Assembly: GCA_002812745.2 (NCBI GenBank)
Contig: NCSJ02000034.1
Coordinates: 124,001-188,000, forward strand
Reading direction: 5' to 3'
Length of the DNA stretch: 64,000 nucleotides
Source: Scytalidium lignicola
Taxonomy: Eukaryota > Ascomycota > Leotiomycetes
Part shown: positions 1 through 9,475 of the stretch, piece by piece
How positions within the stretch are numbered: position 1 is the first letter of the stretch
How the letters are laid out: each line of letters begins with the position of its first letter
Program-made: the position numbers and the translations under genes
Notes under the pieces: generated by a model
What the model saw: only the letters and a program-made list of their open reading frames with translations
What the model was told of the DNA's origin: nothing
The model's database searches: none

Positions 1-674
1 GTACGAGAGGCTACCGCCGTCCAGATGGAAAGATATGCCTAGTGTTATTGAAACGGGTGGAGCACGTTCTACACAGCGTTTTGAGGAACGTTTCAGGTTA
101 TTTAGGAACCTTGGTCTAATATATTTTCTCTCTGATCCATTGCACCTGGACATGACAATTTATCGGCATACCGACCTTGACGATGGCGTAGAAATTCCCC
201 AAAGCCTTCTACTTGGACCTTGGAGTGATGAGATGGTTAAACATCTATATTGGTTCTTCGAGAGTAAAGGAAAGGTTGACGATGTAGATTCTACCCATGG
301 GGAGGTAAGTTGACTCTTACCATCCACTGAACGGCGGTATATGCTAACTCAAATCACAGATAGCACTTTTAGGTCTCAAAAAGGCGATCTCCATTGGGAA
401 CCTTCATGTAATAATTCTCTTGATACAGATGGGACTCTCGCATCAGATCAATGCTGATTTCATCGCCGAAGCACTACGGTATGCTGGCGGTGATATCACC
501 ACTGTCTTCAAAATTCTCCTGAGCGCTGCAATTCCGAATCTACGAAGTTCTACTGCTCCTGTCATATCCAAGGCACTGTGGAGCTATAGAGACGACCTTC
601 TTGCTGAGGGCGATACGGACAGACTTGCTCATGTAGACGCTATAATTAGACTAGACCTTATGCCCCGAAACTAG
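1..674 (+). CDS. Unrecognised protein, 3' part of a gene entering from the left edge
   Basis: I do not recognise this protein. The reading frame is open from the first bases of the window, so the start lies outside it. Exon 1 ends at 304, followed by an intron 305-359 (GTAAGT donor, ACAG acceptor, GCTAAC branch point). Exon 2 runs 360-674 to TAG. The phase is 0 across the junction. The visible part is about 205 residues of soluble, mixed-charge sequence. It has a leucine-rich helix-like stretch in the second exon (GLKKAISIGNLHVIILLIQ) that could suit an ankyrin-like or helical-repeat fold, but no signature is clear. A 21-nt stretch in exon 2 looks like an intron (GTAATA...ACAG), but it is too short to splice and stays in frame. 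Coding status is likely; function is unknown. Confidence 0.6.
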
Positions 675-1083
675 ACTCGGATGAAGTAAATATAGTCAAT
701 TGCAAAAGTGGCTTGTTGCAAATTGTTATTAATTTTTTCTTGACGGTTAGACGCTAACAGCGCTATAACACGTGCTTTTGTGAGGTCACGAGGTTAGGTG
801 CCTTTTGAGGGCTGTCTCTTTGTTCAGAGGCTTTATTTAAAACTAACTTCACTTTTATTCTGATCTTTAAGCAATCTTAATTTAATCACTTTCTTGACAA
901 GTTCTGCGCATGTTCTTGAACTTTTAATACTTGGATATTAACTTAGAATAGAACAGGTTATAGAAAACAAACGCCAGAGTCTTAATAAGCGAGCAATATA
1001 AACCAGGAGTCAAAAGATATGAGCATTAATACGTCGAGAAGTTGAATAACCACAAAGAAGAGCAAAAAAATTAATATGAGAAT

Positions 1084-1217
1084 GCAACTGCCGTGAATCG
1101 AACACGAACCTAATAGGCGGATAAGTATACTGCGTAAGATCAGATTTGATGGTTGAGACTTACCTCCACCTAACATTGAATGGAAGGGTGGAATCCTAAC
1201 CATTGGACCACAGAAGC
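1084..1217 (-). tRNA. tRNA-Gly(UCC)-like gene with two insertions (possibly decayed)
   Basis: On the minus strand a complete tRNA outline can be read. The acceptor strand is GCTTCTG, with an A-box TGGTCCAATGG. The anticodon stem CCACC/GGTGG flanks a loop starting CTTCCA, so the anticodon is TCC. The T-arm TCGTG-TTCGATT-CACGG is followed by acceptor strand CAGTTGC. The acceptor pairs at 5 of 7 positions. A 9-nt insertion sits after the base 3' of the anticodon, the normal eukaryotic tRNA intron site. A second insertion of 54 nt (1110-1163) sits in the variable region. A run of seven T residues on the same strand (1064-1070) fits a Pol III terminator. The acceptor mismatches and a weakened B-box edge suggest decay. 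Whether it is expressed is unknown. Confidence 0.45.
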
Positions 1218-1454
1218 TGTTGACGAGAAACAGCTTGATTAATATGCTTTAGTTAATTCGGTTAGATCACGTGCAAGTCTGCATTTGTTATTGATTGCAT
1301 CCTTAATTTAACTAATGATTGTATTAATTATTTATCCATTAAAACTAAATATATTACTTTGTAAATATTTACTTTTAAGTATAATTTACAAAGTGTTAAA
1401 ACATTTTATATAAAATAGATTACCGATTATACTTTCGTCGACTGCGGAGGTTGA

Positions 1455-1686
1455 TTTCAAAAGTTCTTGCTAGCGCGACGCTAAAAACGCCACATTTTAT
1501 ACCCTCGTCATGTGACCCTAGTGATTGCGGCATCCTTACAGTGACTATAGCACCTAAGGTGCGCTATAGTTACAGCGCGTTACAGGGCATGGACCGCCTA
1601 AAGATTCACCGAGTTATAGGGCATCTACGCTGAGTGCTTGGGTTGGGCGAATGTGGCGTTTTTAGCGCAGGCATGAACTTTTGAAA
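1455..1686. repeat. Inverted-repeat (MITE-like) element, about 232 bp
   Basis: The left arm (1455-1496) and right arm (1650-1686) are reverse complements apart from one mismatch and a short indel. The shared outer block is TTTCAAAAGTTC and the shared inner block is CGCTAAAAACGCCACATT. A smaller palindrome around CTATAGCACC/GGTGCGCTATAG lies inside. No clear target-site duplication was found and no protein is encoded, so a non-autonomous DNA element is the best guess. Confidence 0.5.
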
Positions 1687-1722
1687 GCGACATCCGTATA
1701 TTAGGCTTGTTTAAAAAAAAGG

Positions 1723-1822
1723 TTAATAGTGCACGTTAGGGAAGCTGACTACTGTACGATAGTAGAAAGTACTATCAACAGGGTTTCCTGTTTGACGCAT
1801 CCTCAGATTCGTGCACTATTAA
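1723..1822. repeat. 100-bp element with perfect 13-bp terminal inverted repeats
   Basis: TTAATAGTGCACG at 1723-1735 is exactly mirrored by CGTGCACTATTAA at 1810-1822. Two further hairpins lie inside: GATAGTA/TACTATC at 1758-1776 and AACAGG/CCTGTT at 1777-1792. The size, paired ends and lack of coding fit a miniature inverted-repeat element or a structured non-coding RNA locus. Confidence 0.5.
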
Positions 1823-2100
1823 ATTTCCAATCCAAATGTGGATTGTAGTCAAGCTTTTGGAGCTGGGAGATTGCTCCGGTTTTGGAAGCTATGCTGTAGA
1901 TGACATCATGAAGCACCAGCCACAAGCTGCGTCAATCTTGTGGCGCAAAAACATGATGGTATTCTACTGATTAGGGTTACATTGGATCCCCAAATCTTGA
2001 TTCTGTAGAACACAAACTGTCAGATGGATTAGTCCATCATGCCCACCAAGGCTCTAGACTTCCTAAATGGGCCTGTGGATGGGTTGGTTAATCAAAGAGG

Positions 2101-2135
2101 ATGCCAAAATAGCGTGACGTCACGTCATTTGGCAT
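2101..2135. promoter_or_regulatory. Imperfect 35-bp palindrome with central CRE (TGACGTCA)
   Basis: Outer arms ATGCCAAAAT and ATTTGGCAT flank a perfect 12-bp palindrome CGTGACGTCACG (2113-2124). Its core TGACGTCA is the known cAMP-response-element site bound by ATF/CREB-type bZIP proteins. It lies about 340 bp upstream of the small gene at 2475. Regulation of that gene is inferred. Confidence 0.4.
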
Positions 2136-2474
2136 GGCAATCTCTTCAATAAAGATGACGATCTTTTGAAGTCGGAGGAAATCCCATACGAGTATTGTAA
2201 TACTAGAAAGCTAGGCTAATTGATGATCCCGCTAGTAGATGAACATGGGAAGAATGATTGGGTTAGCAGGGTGGCCTTACTTTCGGGTTGTGAAAACATG
2301 CGGTCATATAAAGGTGAAGTTCTCCATCTGTAGACGACCTTTCTTCTTTGTATAACTCCACACTCCAAAATACAACTTCATACAACATTCAAAGTTGTAT
2401 CGACAAAAGGATACCAGCACCAAAAACATCAAAATTTCACACCGTCCTCAAACTAAAACCTAAATCATTCCAAA

Positions 2475-2763
2475 ATGGGAGCCGTCGTATCATGTGTAAG
2501 TTGTAATTGTCTTCTCAAAGTTTCACGCTAGAAGCTCCTTTTTGGACTACTGTTAGAAGCTACTAACTGATGATCTGCCTTAGATTACCGGTCTTTTTCA
2601 AGCAATCGGGTCATGCCTCATGGCAGTCGTTAACGGCATTGGCGCTATTCTGCAAGGTATCGTCGGTGCAATTGTTGCCTTCTTCGACATACTCATCAGC
2701 TGCTTGACTTGTCGTTCATCAGGAAGAAGGCGTAGAGGCGGTATGAGGTCGAGTGTTGTCTAG
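2475..2763 (+). CDS. Small hydrophobic protein (66 aa) with N-myristoylation-like start
   Basis: The gene has two exons. 2475-2495 encodes MGAVVSC, and 2584-2763 encodes the rest to TAG. The intron has a GTAAGT donor, a perfect TACTAAC branch point and a TAG acceptor. The 66-residue protein has a long glycine/isoleucine-rich hydrophobic core (about residues 8-52), cysteines at the membrane edge, and a basic tail (RSSGRRRRGG). The N-terminus MGAVVS followed by Cys fits the MGxxxS rule for N-myristoylation with adjacent palmitoylation, so membrane anchoring is inferred. From memory, short Gly-rich proteins beginning MGAVVSC are conserved in filamentous ascomycetes without known function. Upstream sit a TATAAA-like element and a CRE palindrome. 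The exons are too short to stand out as an ordinary ORF. Confidence 0.7.
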
Positions 2764-3131
2764 CATTGGCTAGACAGTGATAGTTGCTTAGTTGTTGGAG
2801 GACTGGAAAAAAATTATTTTGGGGNGAGTTGCTGGAGGCTGATGCAGAATGCGTGGCTGGTGGTGGACTTGTTCTTTACTATACCCTCCTGGCGCAATTG
2901 TTATGGGCCACTTTAATTCTTTATTTGGAGCCACCTTGCAGCGTTCATTTCCGAGCGAGGATCATCGAATAAAGGCGTCAGATAATCCCGTTCTTAGATA
3001 TAAGAATGCTCGTCGTCATATAGCTATACATCAGTATTGGTACTGTACAAAGGTGTTTCTAAATCTGATAATATCTCGGGACAAAATCCCTCCAATTCCC
3101 ATATCCCAAGTGACCTTACAACAAACCATAG
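2764..3131. other. Convergent 3' region, no gene seen
   Basis: This lies between the small hydrophobic gene and the rad1 stop codon. It has one ambiguous base at 2825 next to a G run. Open frames here are short and cross the rad1 3' end on the wrong strand. Nothing else was recognised. Confidence 0.5.
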
Positions 3132-6008
3132 TTATTCCTCACCTCCAACCATTTTATTAAAGAAACCCCAAATTTTCCTTCCGGCCTCCTTCCCAACGAT
3201 AGGTTCCAACTCTTCCACTTCCATATTAGCTACCTCCCTCACACTTCCAGTCTCAACGATCAAATTCTTCAAATTATTGCCAGTAACTCCCGGAACAATC
3301 CTCAACATATCTTGTGGCTCACGATTAAAGGCTTGATCGCCGACTTCCGCACCCCCTTCTAAGCCTATGCGAACAGCAGCCACAGGATCAGGCTCTGCTT
3401 CCTGCGTTTTCAGGGATTCAAAGATCTCGGCGGTTTGATATGGAGAAGAAGACCAGATAATCCTAAGGCGAGGAAATGCGAGAGTTAGAAGGACGAGTTT
3501 AGACTGGAGATCCGAGGTCGCGTTGGTTGGTGACACGGAGGCTAGAGAGCCTGAGAGATCAGCAAATGGCTCTAACGTGAAGGACTTGTTCTGGTCGAAT
3601 TCGATAAGGAGCATGGGCGATTTGTAGTGTTTCATCATTGTCTCTGCCTGGGTGTATAATCTCCCGTCTTTGAACGAGGATATCAAATCCTTGATGGATT
3701 TCCGTTCTATGCATATATTCGGCGAGAGGATATAATCACCCACAGTCAACATACAGGGTACTACCACTATTGAGCGACCATGGAGCAGGGAAGGAAGTGA
3801 TGAACGAAATTCTCGCACGTCAACTACCACGCGTGGTGGCTCTGCTGTTGCAGCAAGACGTCCGCCCCCTGCTATGCGAGTATTTACCGTGCGAAGGAAG
3901 GCTTCCTCGGGGTCTTCGACGCCATGGGCATCCAATGTCATGACGATAGACATACTTGCTTTCTCCTTGATCAATTTTGTGAAGGCATCCTTTTCTTTGC
4001 GCACCGATGAGAGATAACGTTGCTCTTCCACGGAACCACCATAGTATAGAAAGTACACACGAACGTTACGGTCGTTATGAGACGAGCGGTAGACTTCAAC
4101 TCGGCGAACAAAAGAGGTGTCCGGTTCATACATTATTATGTAGCGTGGTTTAACTTCTTCTAAGATATGTTCGTCCATGTCACCATCGTATGCGTGAATT
4201 ACCACTAAATCTTGCATATCGTATAGTTGATAGTAGTCGTCCATATCATCAAGGGGATCTGAGATAATCTCTTCCTTTTGCTGGGTTTCCCTTTCTGTGG
4301 GTTGGATCTCAGACAAAAGAGTAGCAACCTCTAAGGGTTTATCCTCGCCAGCTTGGATACTCCCATTAGGCGCTCGAGTTGGTGCCGAACCCGTTGCGCC
4401 ACCACCTCTTACTCGTCTTCTTTTGTTTGCTGGGGCCTTCCCTCCCAAGTTACTTGCTGAGCTCCCTTTCGTAAGTGTAGCACCATTCAACATATTCTGA
4501 TTCTCAGCAAATAGCGTAGAACTGATCTTAGCAAAATGTTTTTTCCATGTCAAGTAATTTCTAAGTTTCCTTCTCATCATGAATTCTGCTGATGGCGCAT
4601 ATTCTTCGTCCTCGGATTCTTCCGCATTCTCATCGTCATTTCCCGGACGAATATGCATAGTTGAGAGATATTCTCGTAGTTGGCGGCATTGTGCTTCATC
4701 TGTACACATAATCAAAATGGTTCCATTCGAATCATCCCAAATGATAGGATTGAAATATAAATCACGATCAATTTCTTCCATGACTTCTTCTAGGATGGCC
4801 CACTTTGGCTGCTCCTCTAGTACAGGCCGTAAAGTGTCGATTGAACCAGCATCGGTCCCCTTTGCAGCCCCTCTATAGACTCTTCTCTTTGCAGTCTCAA
4901 ATATCGTATGCGAAGCATCAAGAAATAACCAAGGTGATTGATTCTGTCTCGTGGAACCAGGAGGGGGAGAGTGTGCTGCTAATATCGTATCGAGGTGTCT
5001 CAAGAAAGAGACAGCATCATAAGTGAGTAGAGTGTGCAGCATTCCTCTCAACACGCTCAAATCGTTGACAATTTGTTTCGTCTTCCAGCTAGTTCTGTGC
5101 CAAACTGGATTAAGCTGTCTCCGTATTATTAGATCAAATTGATTATGGAGCGCACTGTCAACGTTCCAATCCTCCATCTCTAGCCCCGTGTTGCCTTTCT
5201 TAAGCTCCGAAATGCTAACTTCAACGCATTCCATAATAGCATTTTGAATATCACGCATGGACTCCGACATCTGGACTTCAAGCTCGATTACTTCGGCCTT
5301 TTTCTTCCCCTCGAGTGCCTGTGCTACAAGTACCTGGAATCGTGGCCATAATGACGACTGTCGTAAAAACAAATTCCGCATCATAGTAGCAAGAGGAGAG
5401 AAACCCGTAGCGAATGGTTCCGGATTATCTGAAAATGCCTTTAGGAATCCCTTCTTGTTGAGTTGCCGGTATATGCGTAGAATGAAAGCTTCCAGTGATG
5501 TAGCTACGACTTTATCCGCATGAAGCACCACCACACCCGTAATGACCTCTGGATTGAGCAGCTTGACCAAGAAGTCCACTATGAGAATTCTAGAGGTGAT
5601 ACTGAATATCCCGCCGGCCTCATATAATTTCGCTCTAGTTGCCACGGTCACGCTGTCCGTATTGACCACCGTCAACCCTCTGCAAACAGGCGAATTGCTA
5701 ATCGCAGCATGTTCTGCCAGGGCCTCTCCGATCCAGCCATTCTCCCTCTCGTCTGCTCCAATGATTAGGATTAGGTTGTTTCCAGACGCATCGTAAGAGT
5801 GAAGGAGGTTCGTTACAAGTCGGAGCAGTCCGAGACCACGAGCGAGGATGACCAGCTCATCTTTTGCGCGCAGTTCTTGGAAGAGCTCTTGTTGATATTT
5901 CTATGTTTGTTAGCTGACACCACTACCGTAGGAATGGATTCGAATTACCAGTGGTAGTGAAAGCTTCACTGGCTGCTGCGTGTCACCGTTGTTTGTACTT
6001 GAAGACAT
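3132..6008 (-). CDS. rad1: XPF/Rad1-family structure-specific DNA repair endonuclease (apparent frameshift near N-terminus)
   Basis: This is the catalytic subunit of the Rad1-Rad10 (XPF-ERCC1) nuclease. It cuts 5' of lesions in nucleotide excision repair and acts in crosslink repair and single-strand annealing. Exon 1 is 5949-6008 (20 codons, ATG at 6008); exon 2 runs 5901-3132. The middle is an inactive SF2 helicase-like region. The ERCC4 nuclease domain follows, with VDVREFRSSLPS and the catalytic IERKSIKDL motif near residue 750. A C-terminal double helix-hairpin-helix (LRIVPGVTGNNLKNL) lies at about 890-940. Total length is about 940 aa, normal for the family. The odd point is at 5879-5881. 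The family motif YQQELFQELR is present only if one base of a GGG run (CCC on the coding strand) is discounted, because exon 1 and the body are in different frames. An acceptor about 13 nt further in would keep the frame but lose the conserved residues. Confidence 0.93.
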
Positions 6009-6451
6009 TGGTGGCAGTCATGGTGAGCTGCCTAGCGGAAATGACTTGAAAGCTTGAACCCCGCGACACCCTGAATTTACCTAACACCGGCCTCCCGATT
6101 CAAATCGTAGGGCATGAAACCATGAGATACTGTCCTCGCACCTAATTGCCACTTTATGCGCAATCTAGAGCCACAGCACTACTGCCTAGTTCTACCAATA
6201 TGGAGTGTGGATGGTGGATTCTAGTGATTGGCAGGGCAGGCGATTCGAAGGTCTACCAAGTATCCCAAGACCGCGAGGAATGTACGTCATGCTATATATC
6301 TAATGATATAAAAGCTTACGACTGTATACGCAAACTTGTTGTTTTACTTCACATTAAATGCTTTCTAACAGACCAAAAATCTGACCCATCATCATTTAAC
6401 CATTTTCCATCAGCTTATTTAAAAAACAGTTAAAGCAATCAATAGTTAAAC
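6009..6451. other. Divergent promoter region of rad1 and the 6452 gene
   Basis: Shared upstream region of two divergent genes. The sequence is AT-rich towards 6300-6450. No repeat, RNA gene or credible extra ORF was seen. Confidence 0.4.
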
Positions 6452-6682
6452 ATGGCTGGACCGCAAAACGATGGCGATAAGCCCATTGAAACAGGACAAT
6501 ACAAACCCGGTTCAACAAACGATCCTACCAGCGGTCATCACCAGAGCGAGACGAAAGGAGGAAATATTGGCGTTAGAGCACATGAAGGAAATTTGGGGCC
6601 AGCTATTCCAGATAACATGAATATTCAACAAGAGGGTACAAAAGAGGAGAGGCGCGCAAAGGCTCAAGCTTTGAATAAGTAA
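6452..6682 (+). CDS. Small hydrophilic protein (76 aa), function unknown
   Basis: A single-exon ORF encodes a highly polar, Gly/Gln/Asn/Lys-rich protein. It lacks cysteine, a signal peptide and any hydrophobic segment. It starts MAGPQNDGDKPIETGQ and ends in a charged helix-like stretch (EGTKEERRAKAQALNK). The composition is like hydrophilins or small stress/conidiation proteins of fungi, and intrinsic disorder is expected, but no family motif is recognised. The ATG context (AAACATGGC) is good. It is divergent from rad1 and convergent with yhm2. It could be a real small gene or a lucky ORF; the composition and good start context favour a gene. Confidence 0.55.
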   Translation: MAGPQNDGDKPIETGQYKPGSTNDPTSGHHQSETKGGNIGVRAHEGNLGPAIPDNMNIQQEGTKEERRAKAQALNK

Positions 6683-6887
6683 ATCTCGACTTATTGATTA
6701 GTTTTATAGAAGCTCTTCTCTAATAACTCAATTCTACCTAGACAGTAAGAACTAGCTTGCGACAACCTAATTAAAGGATACGAGAAAACTCATCTGGTTA
6801 TGTTGGATTTGTTGTCAATGGTTGTATTACTACTTCTAGTCTTTAGAGCAAATCAAAGAGCTTTAGACTCCAATGAATGAATGAATG

Positions 6888-6918
<31 letters not shown>

Positions 6919-7412
6919 CATACTTCGTCCACATAACAGCTCCAATTACGAAAGACCAACTTTCAATCGTGCCCGATCTTTCAAGTTTAAGTTTGAGCCG
7001 CCTTCTCCAATTATCTTGAAGAATTTTATTGATTGTGGCGGTGTTCAATAATGTTGCTAAAATAGGCATCAGAGTAATACGATACTGACCAACCAACCAG
7101 CTCCTGCTGACAGAATAATGCGAGCACTCTATGAACGTAATCTACTTGATACTTTCAAATCAATAGCACAGACAAACGTAGACACGACAGCTGCACCAAT
7201 TCTTCGCGGATGAGAAAGACAAGGCAGGAATTCCGCATTTCCCCGACTATCTAGACTCCCCATCTGAACTATCTATGACTTCGATAAATATGGAACAAGA
7301 CGTTGTATTAAAAGGCTTAATCAGAACGTAGCCACTCTATAGATATGTTGCTGAAGCATTATCATCGCAAAATCAGGTATTCCTGTCCCACCGGTAACCC
7401 GTAAAACGCCGT
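6683..7412. other. Convergent 3' region with tetranucleotide microsatellite
   Basis: Non-coding stretch between the 6452 gene and yhm2. It contains a compound microsatellite (6872-6918). A 77-codon minus-strand frame crosses the microsatellite and looks like chance. Confidence 0.5.
6872..6918. repeat. Compound tetranucleotide microsatellite (AATG)5(ATTG)6
   Basis: Five AATG units (6872-6891) run directly into six ATTG units plus a partial unit ending at 6918. Directly readable. Confidence 0.95.
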
Positions 7413-8555
7413 CTAATGTTTAGCCGTGACCATTTCACCGGTCAATTTTTCAACATAAGCCTTTGCCCTAAATGATAGTCAGTAAAGAACTAGATACTCC
7501 GAGATATAAAGGAGGGGACTCACATGTCACCCATAGCAACCATGCAAACCGTCTGCCAAACGCCTAATCCAATACGTGGAACAACTCCACGGTACAAACC
7601 AGCAACCCCGTTTTGAGAATAAATATACTTGAAAGTATTTCCGACTGTCATCTTAGCTGGACGGTTAGGATCCACGGTCTTGCTCTGCATTTCCACGCGG
7701 ATAACCTCAATTGGCTGGTTCCAAGCACTGAGACCACCACCCAAAGTAGATGCAAGGATCTTCTCCCAGGCGTTCAGCTTGGCTCCTTCTTCTTTACCAG
7801 TGGCCTTTCGGATGCCTTGCTCAGCAAGACGACTGAGACCGAAACGGCTACCCCAGTTGGTCATCTGTCTGATGGCCACGGCGTTGACGCCCTTGTTGAT
7901 TCCCTTGATGCCTTCTTTACGGTAGATATCCATGAAGGTAGCGAAGGTTCCGGGAGGCTTCACCCCAGTCGCTGCCATCTTTGTCTTGGTGATCTCGACC
8001 GTCTTCATGCAGGTGCAGAAGCCCATGGTAGCATATGCTTGCGCAACACCTCCCAGGATACCTCCCGAGATACCGGCAACGAAGTCACCAGCACCGAAGG
8101 TACGCGCATAGTATTCTCCTTCGGAGGCGACGAACAGAAGCACCGCACCCTTGGTAGAGGCTTCGATCCATGCCCATGGAATAAGACCCTGGTAGACTGT
8201 TTGAAAAAGAAAACTGGTTAGTAATCCGTTTTTTTATATTTCGGTTAAGTGGGTAGGTGTAGGTGTTGACACGAATTGCTTGGAGCGAGTTTCGGACTTT
8301 CATGTGACACTTTGGGAAAGGGAACAAGAACATACAGCCTAGAACACCACCTCTTCCCCAGATCCGCGTGATAGATCCAGCAAAACTGTCACTCCGATTT
8401 GCAGCCATTGTCGTCTTGGTGACCTCCAGCGGCTGACCTAAAGTCGTAACCTCGAACAGGTTCAGGCCGGCTCCGAGAAGCAGGTTGCTAAACTTGATCG
8501 GCTTCTTCTCGAGCTTGTTCTTCGTCTCGACGATTGGAGTTGTAACGGCTGACAT
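7413..8555 (-). CDS. yhm2: Yhm2-type mitochondrial citrate/2-oxoglutarate carrier
   Basis: Three exons are inferred: 8336-8555, 7524-8196 and 7413-7467. They sum to 316 codons (315 aa) with phases closing exactly. Introns use GTATGT and GTGAGT donors and CAG/TAG acceptors. The protein is a mitochondrial carrier family member of the usual length, with three repeats of about 100 residues. It lacks textbook PxD/ExxK signatures, as Yhm2 members often do. Stretches such as [18 protein letters not shown] and [16 protein letters not shown] match Yhm2 from memory. Yeast Yhm2 exchanges citrate for oxoglutarate across the inner membrane and is associated with mtDNA nucleoids. It ends [13 protein letters not shown] long hydrophobic minus-strand read-through past exon 1 is intronic. 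Confidence 0.88.
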
Positions 8556-9475
8556 CTTGTATAAGGTTGGTGTGTACGGGGCCCTGACCAAGGGAATAGG
8601 GTGCTTCTTCGCAAAGGGAGTTTTGGATGATGGTTGTGGAAGAGAAAAACAACAAGTTGGAAAGCGACTTGCTTGTTGATGAAATAGCTGAGAGTAAGCG
8701 CGCTCAGCTCAACAAAAGACGAATGATTACCCGTCGCCCGCCAGGGCCGAGCGAAATGCTTGCGGTGACCAGGTGGCCCATGCATTTTTGGTTGAGATTG
8801 CGGTTTCTCTGAATCCAGTACGACCCGACGCATGGTGGCCCACAATGCCCGACTGGCTAGCCCCAATCTGTTCCTCCGTACTGCATTTAGCTGTAGCGTC
8901 GGGTAACTTCCGTGCCCCCCGAGCCCCCCACGTGCGAGGACCAGATTCTACGGAGTAGTTGACATACAGAGAATCCTGGATTGGAATTATTCCTGTACGT
9001 AACGTACAGTACGGAGGTAGGCACCGAACAAATGAAAACTAAAGCTTGCACATCAGCTGTACAAATACTTCGTACAATTCAATTAATGGATGGATGGATA
9101 GAATAATGAAACTGAAATTGAAAAGTTTCATAGGATAATTGACCGATATTCATACCTCCAGACCGGACTTGGCCCAAGAGACATGATCTGACGACGCGCA
9201 AACACGATTGCAGAATTAGTTACCTTCCAAGAAAAATCCAATCTATTGAAGAATGCAACCCATAATTGTGGATACATTCTCTGACGATTACTCTAATTAT
9301 TCCCGTCTACATTATTGCAACTACTGAAACAGATAAATTGTCTAGAAAGAGGCTCTCTCTATCCTTCCACATTAGTTTTCGGAGGGCTGTATGATACTCT
9401 AATAATGCTCCATACAATTGAGATAAAGTCAACGAATTGGATTTTATATCTCTTCCCTCTCACGCCTCCTACCTG
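8556..9475. other. yhm2 upstream region; one exact palindrome
   Basis: 920 bp between the yhm2 start and the 3' end of the RidA-family gene. It contains a perfect 17-bp palindrome CTGTACGT-A-ACGTACAG (8993-9009) and C-rich promoter-like sequence around 8920. Several overlapping short frames look like chance. No RNA gene was seen. Confidence 0.45.

Larger units (their letters stand above)
675..2474. other. AT-rich intergenic stretch with tRNA-like gene and several inverted repeats
   Basis: This 1.8-kb stretch has no convincing protein-coding gene. It holds a tRNA-Gly-like element (1084-1217), a long inverted-repeat element (1455-1686), a 100-bp element with perfect 13-bp ends (1723-1822), a two-tier stem-loop (1904-1958) and an imperfect palindrome with a TGACGTCA core (2101-2135). 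A TATAAA-like box near 2308 probably belongs to the small gene at 2475. Confidence 0.6.

Noticed and set aside
405..428. Apparent second intron in the first gene (GTAATA...ATACAG)
   Set aside because: Only 21 nt, below any plausible spliceosomal intron length, and the frame stays open through it.
6863..7096. 77-codon minus-strand frame over the microsatellite
   Set aside because: Much of it is translated tetranucleotide repeat; no start context, motif or splice support.
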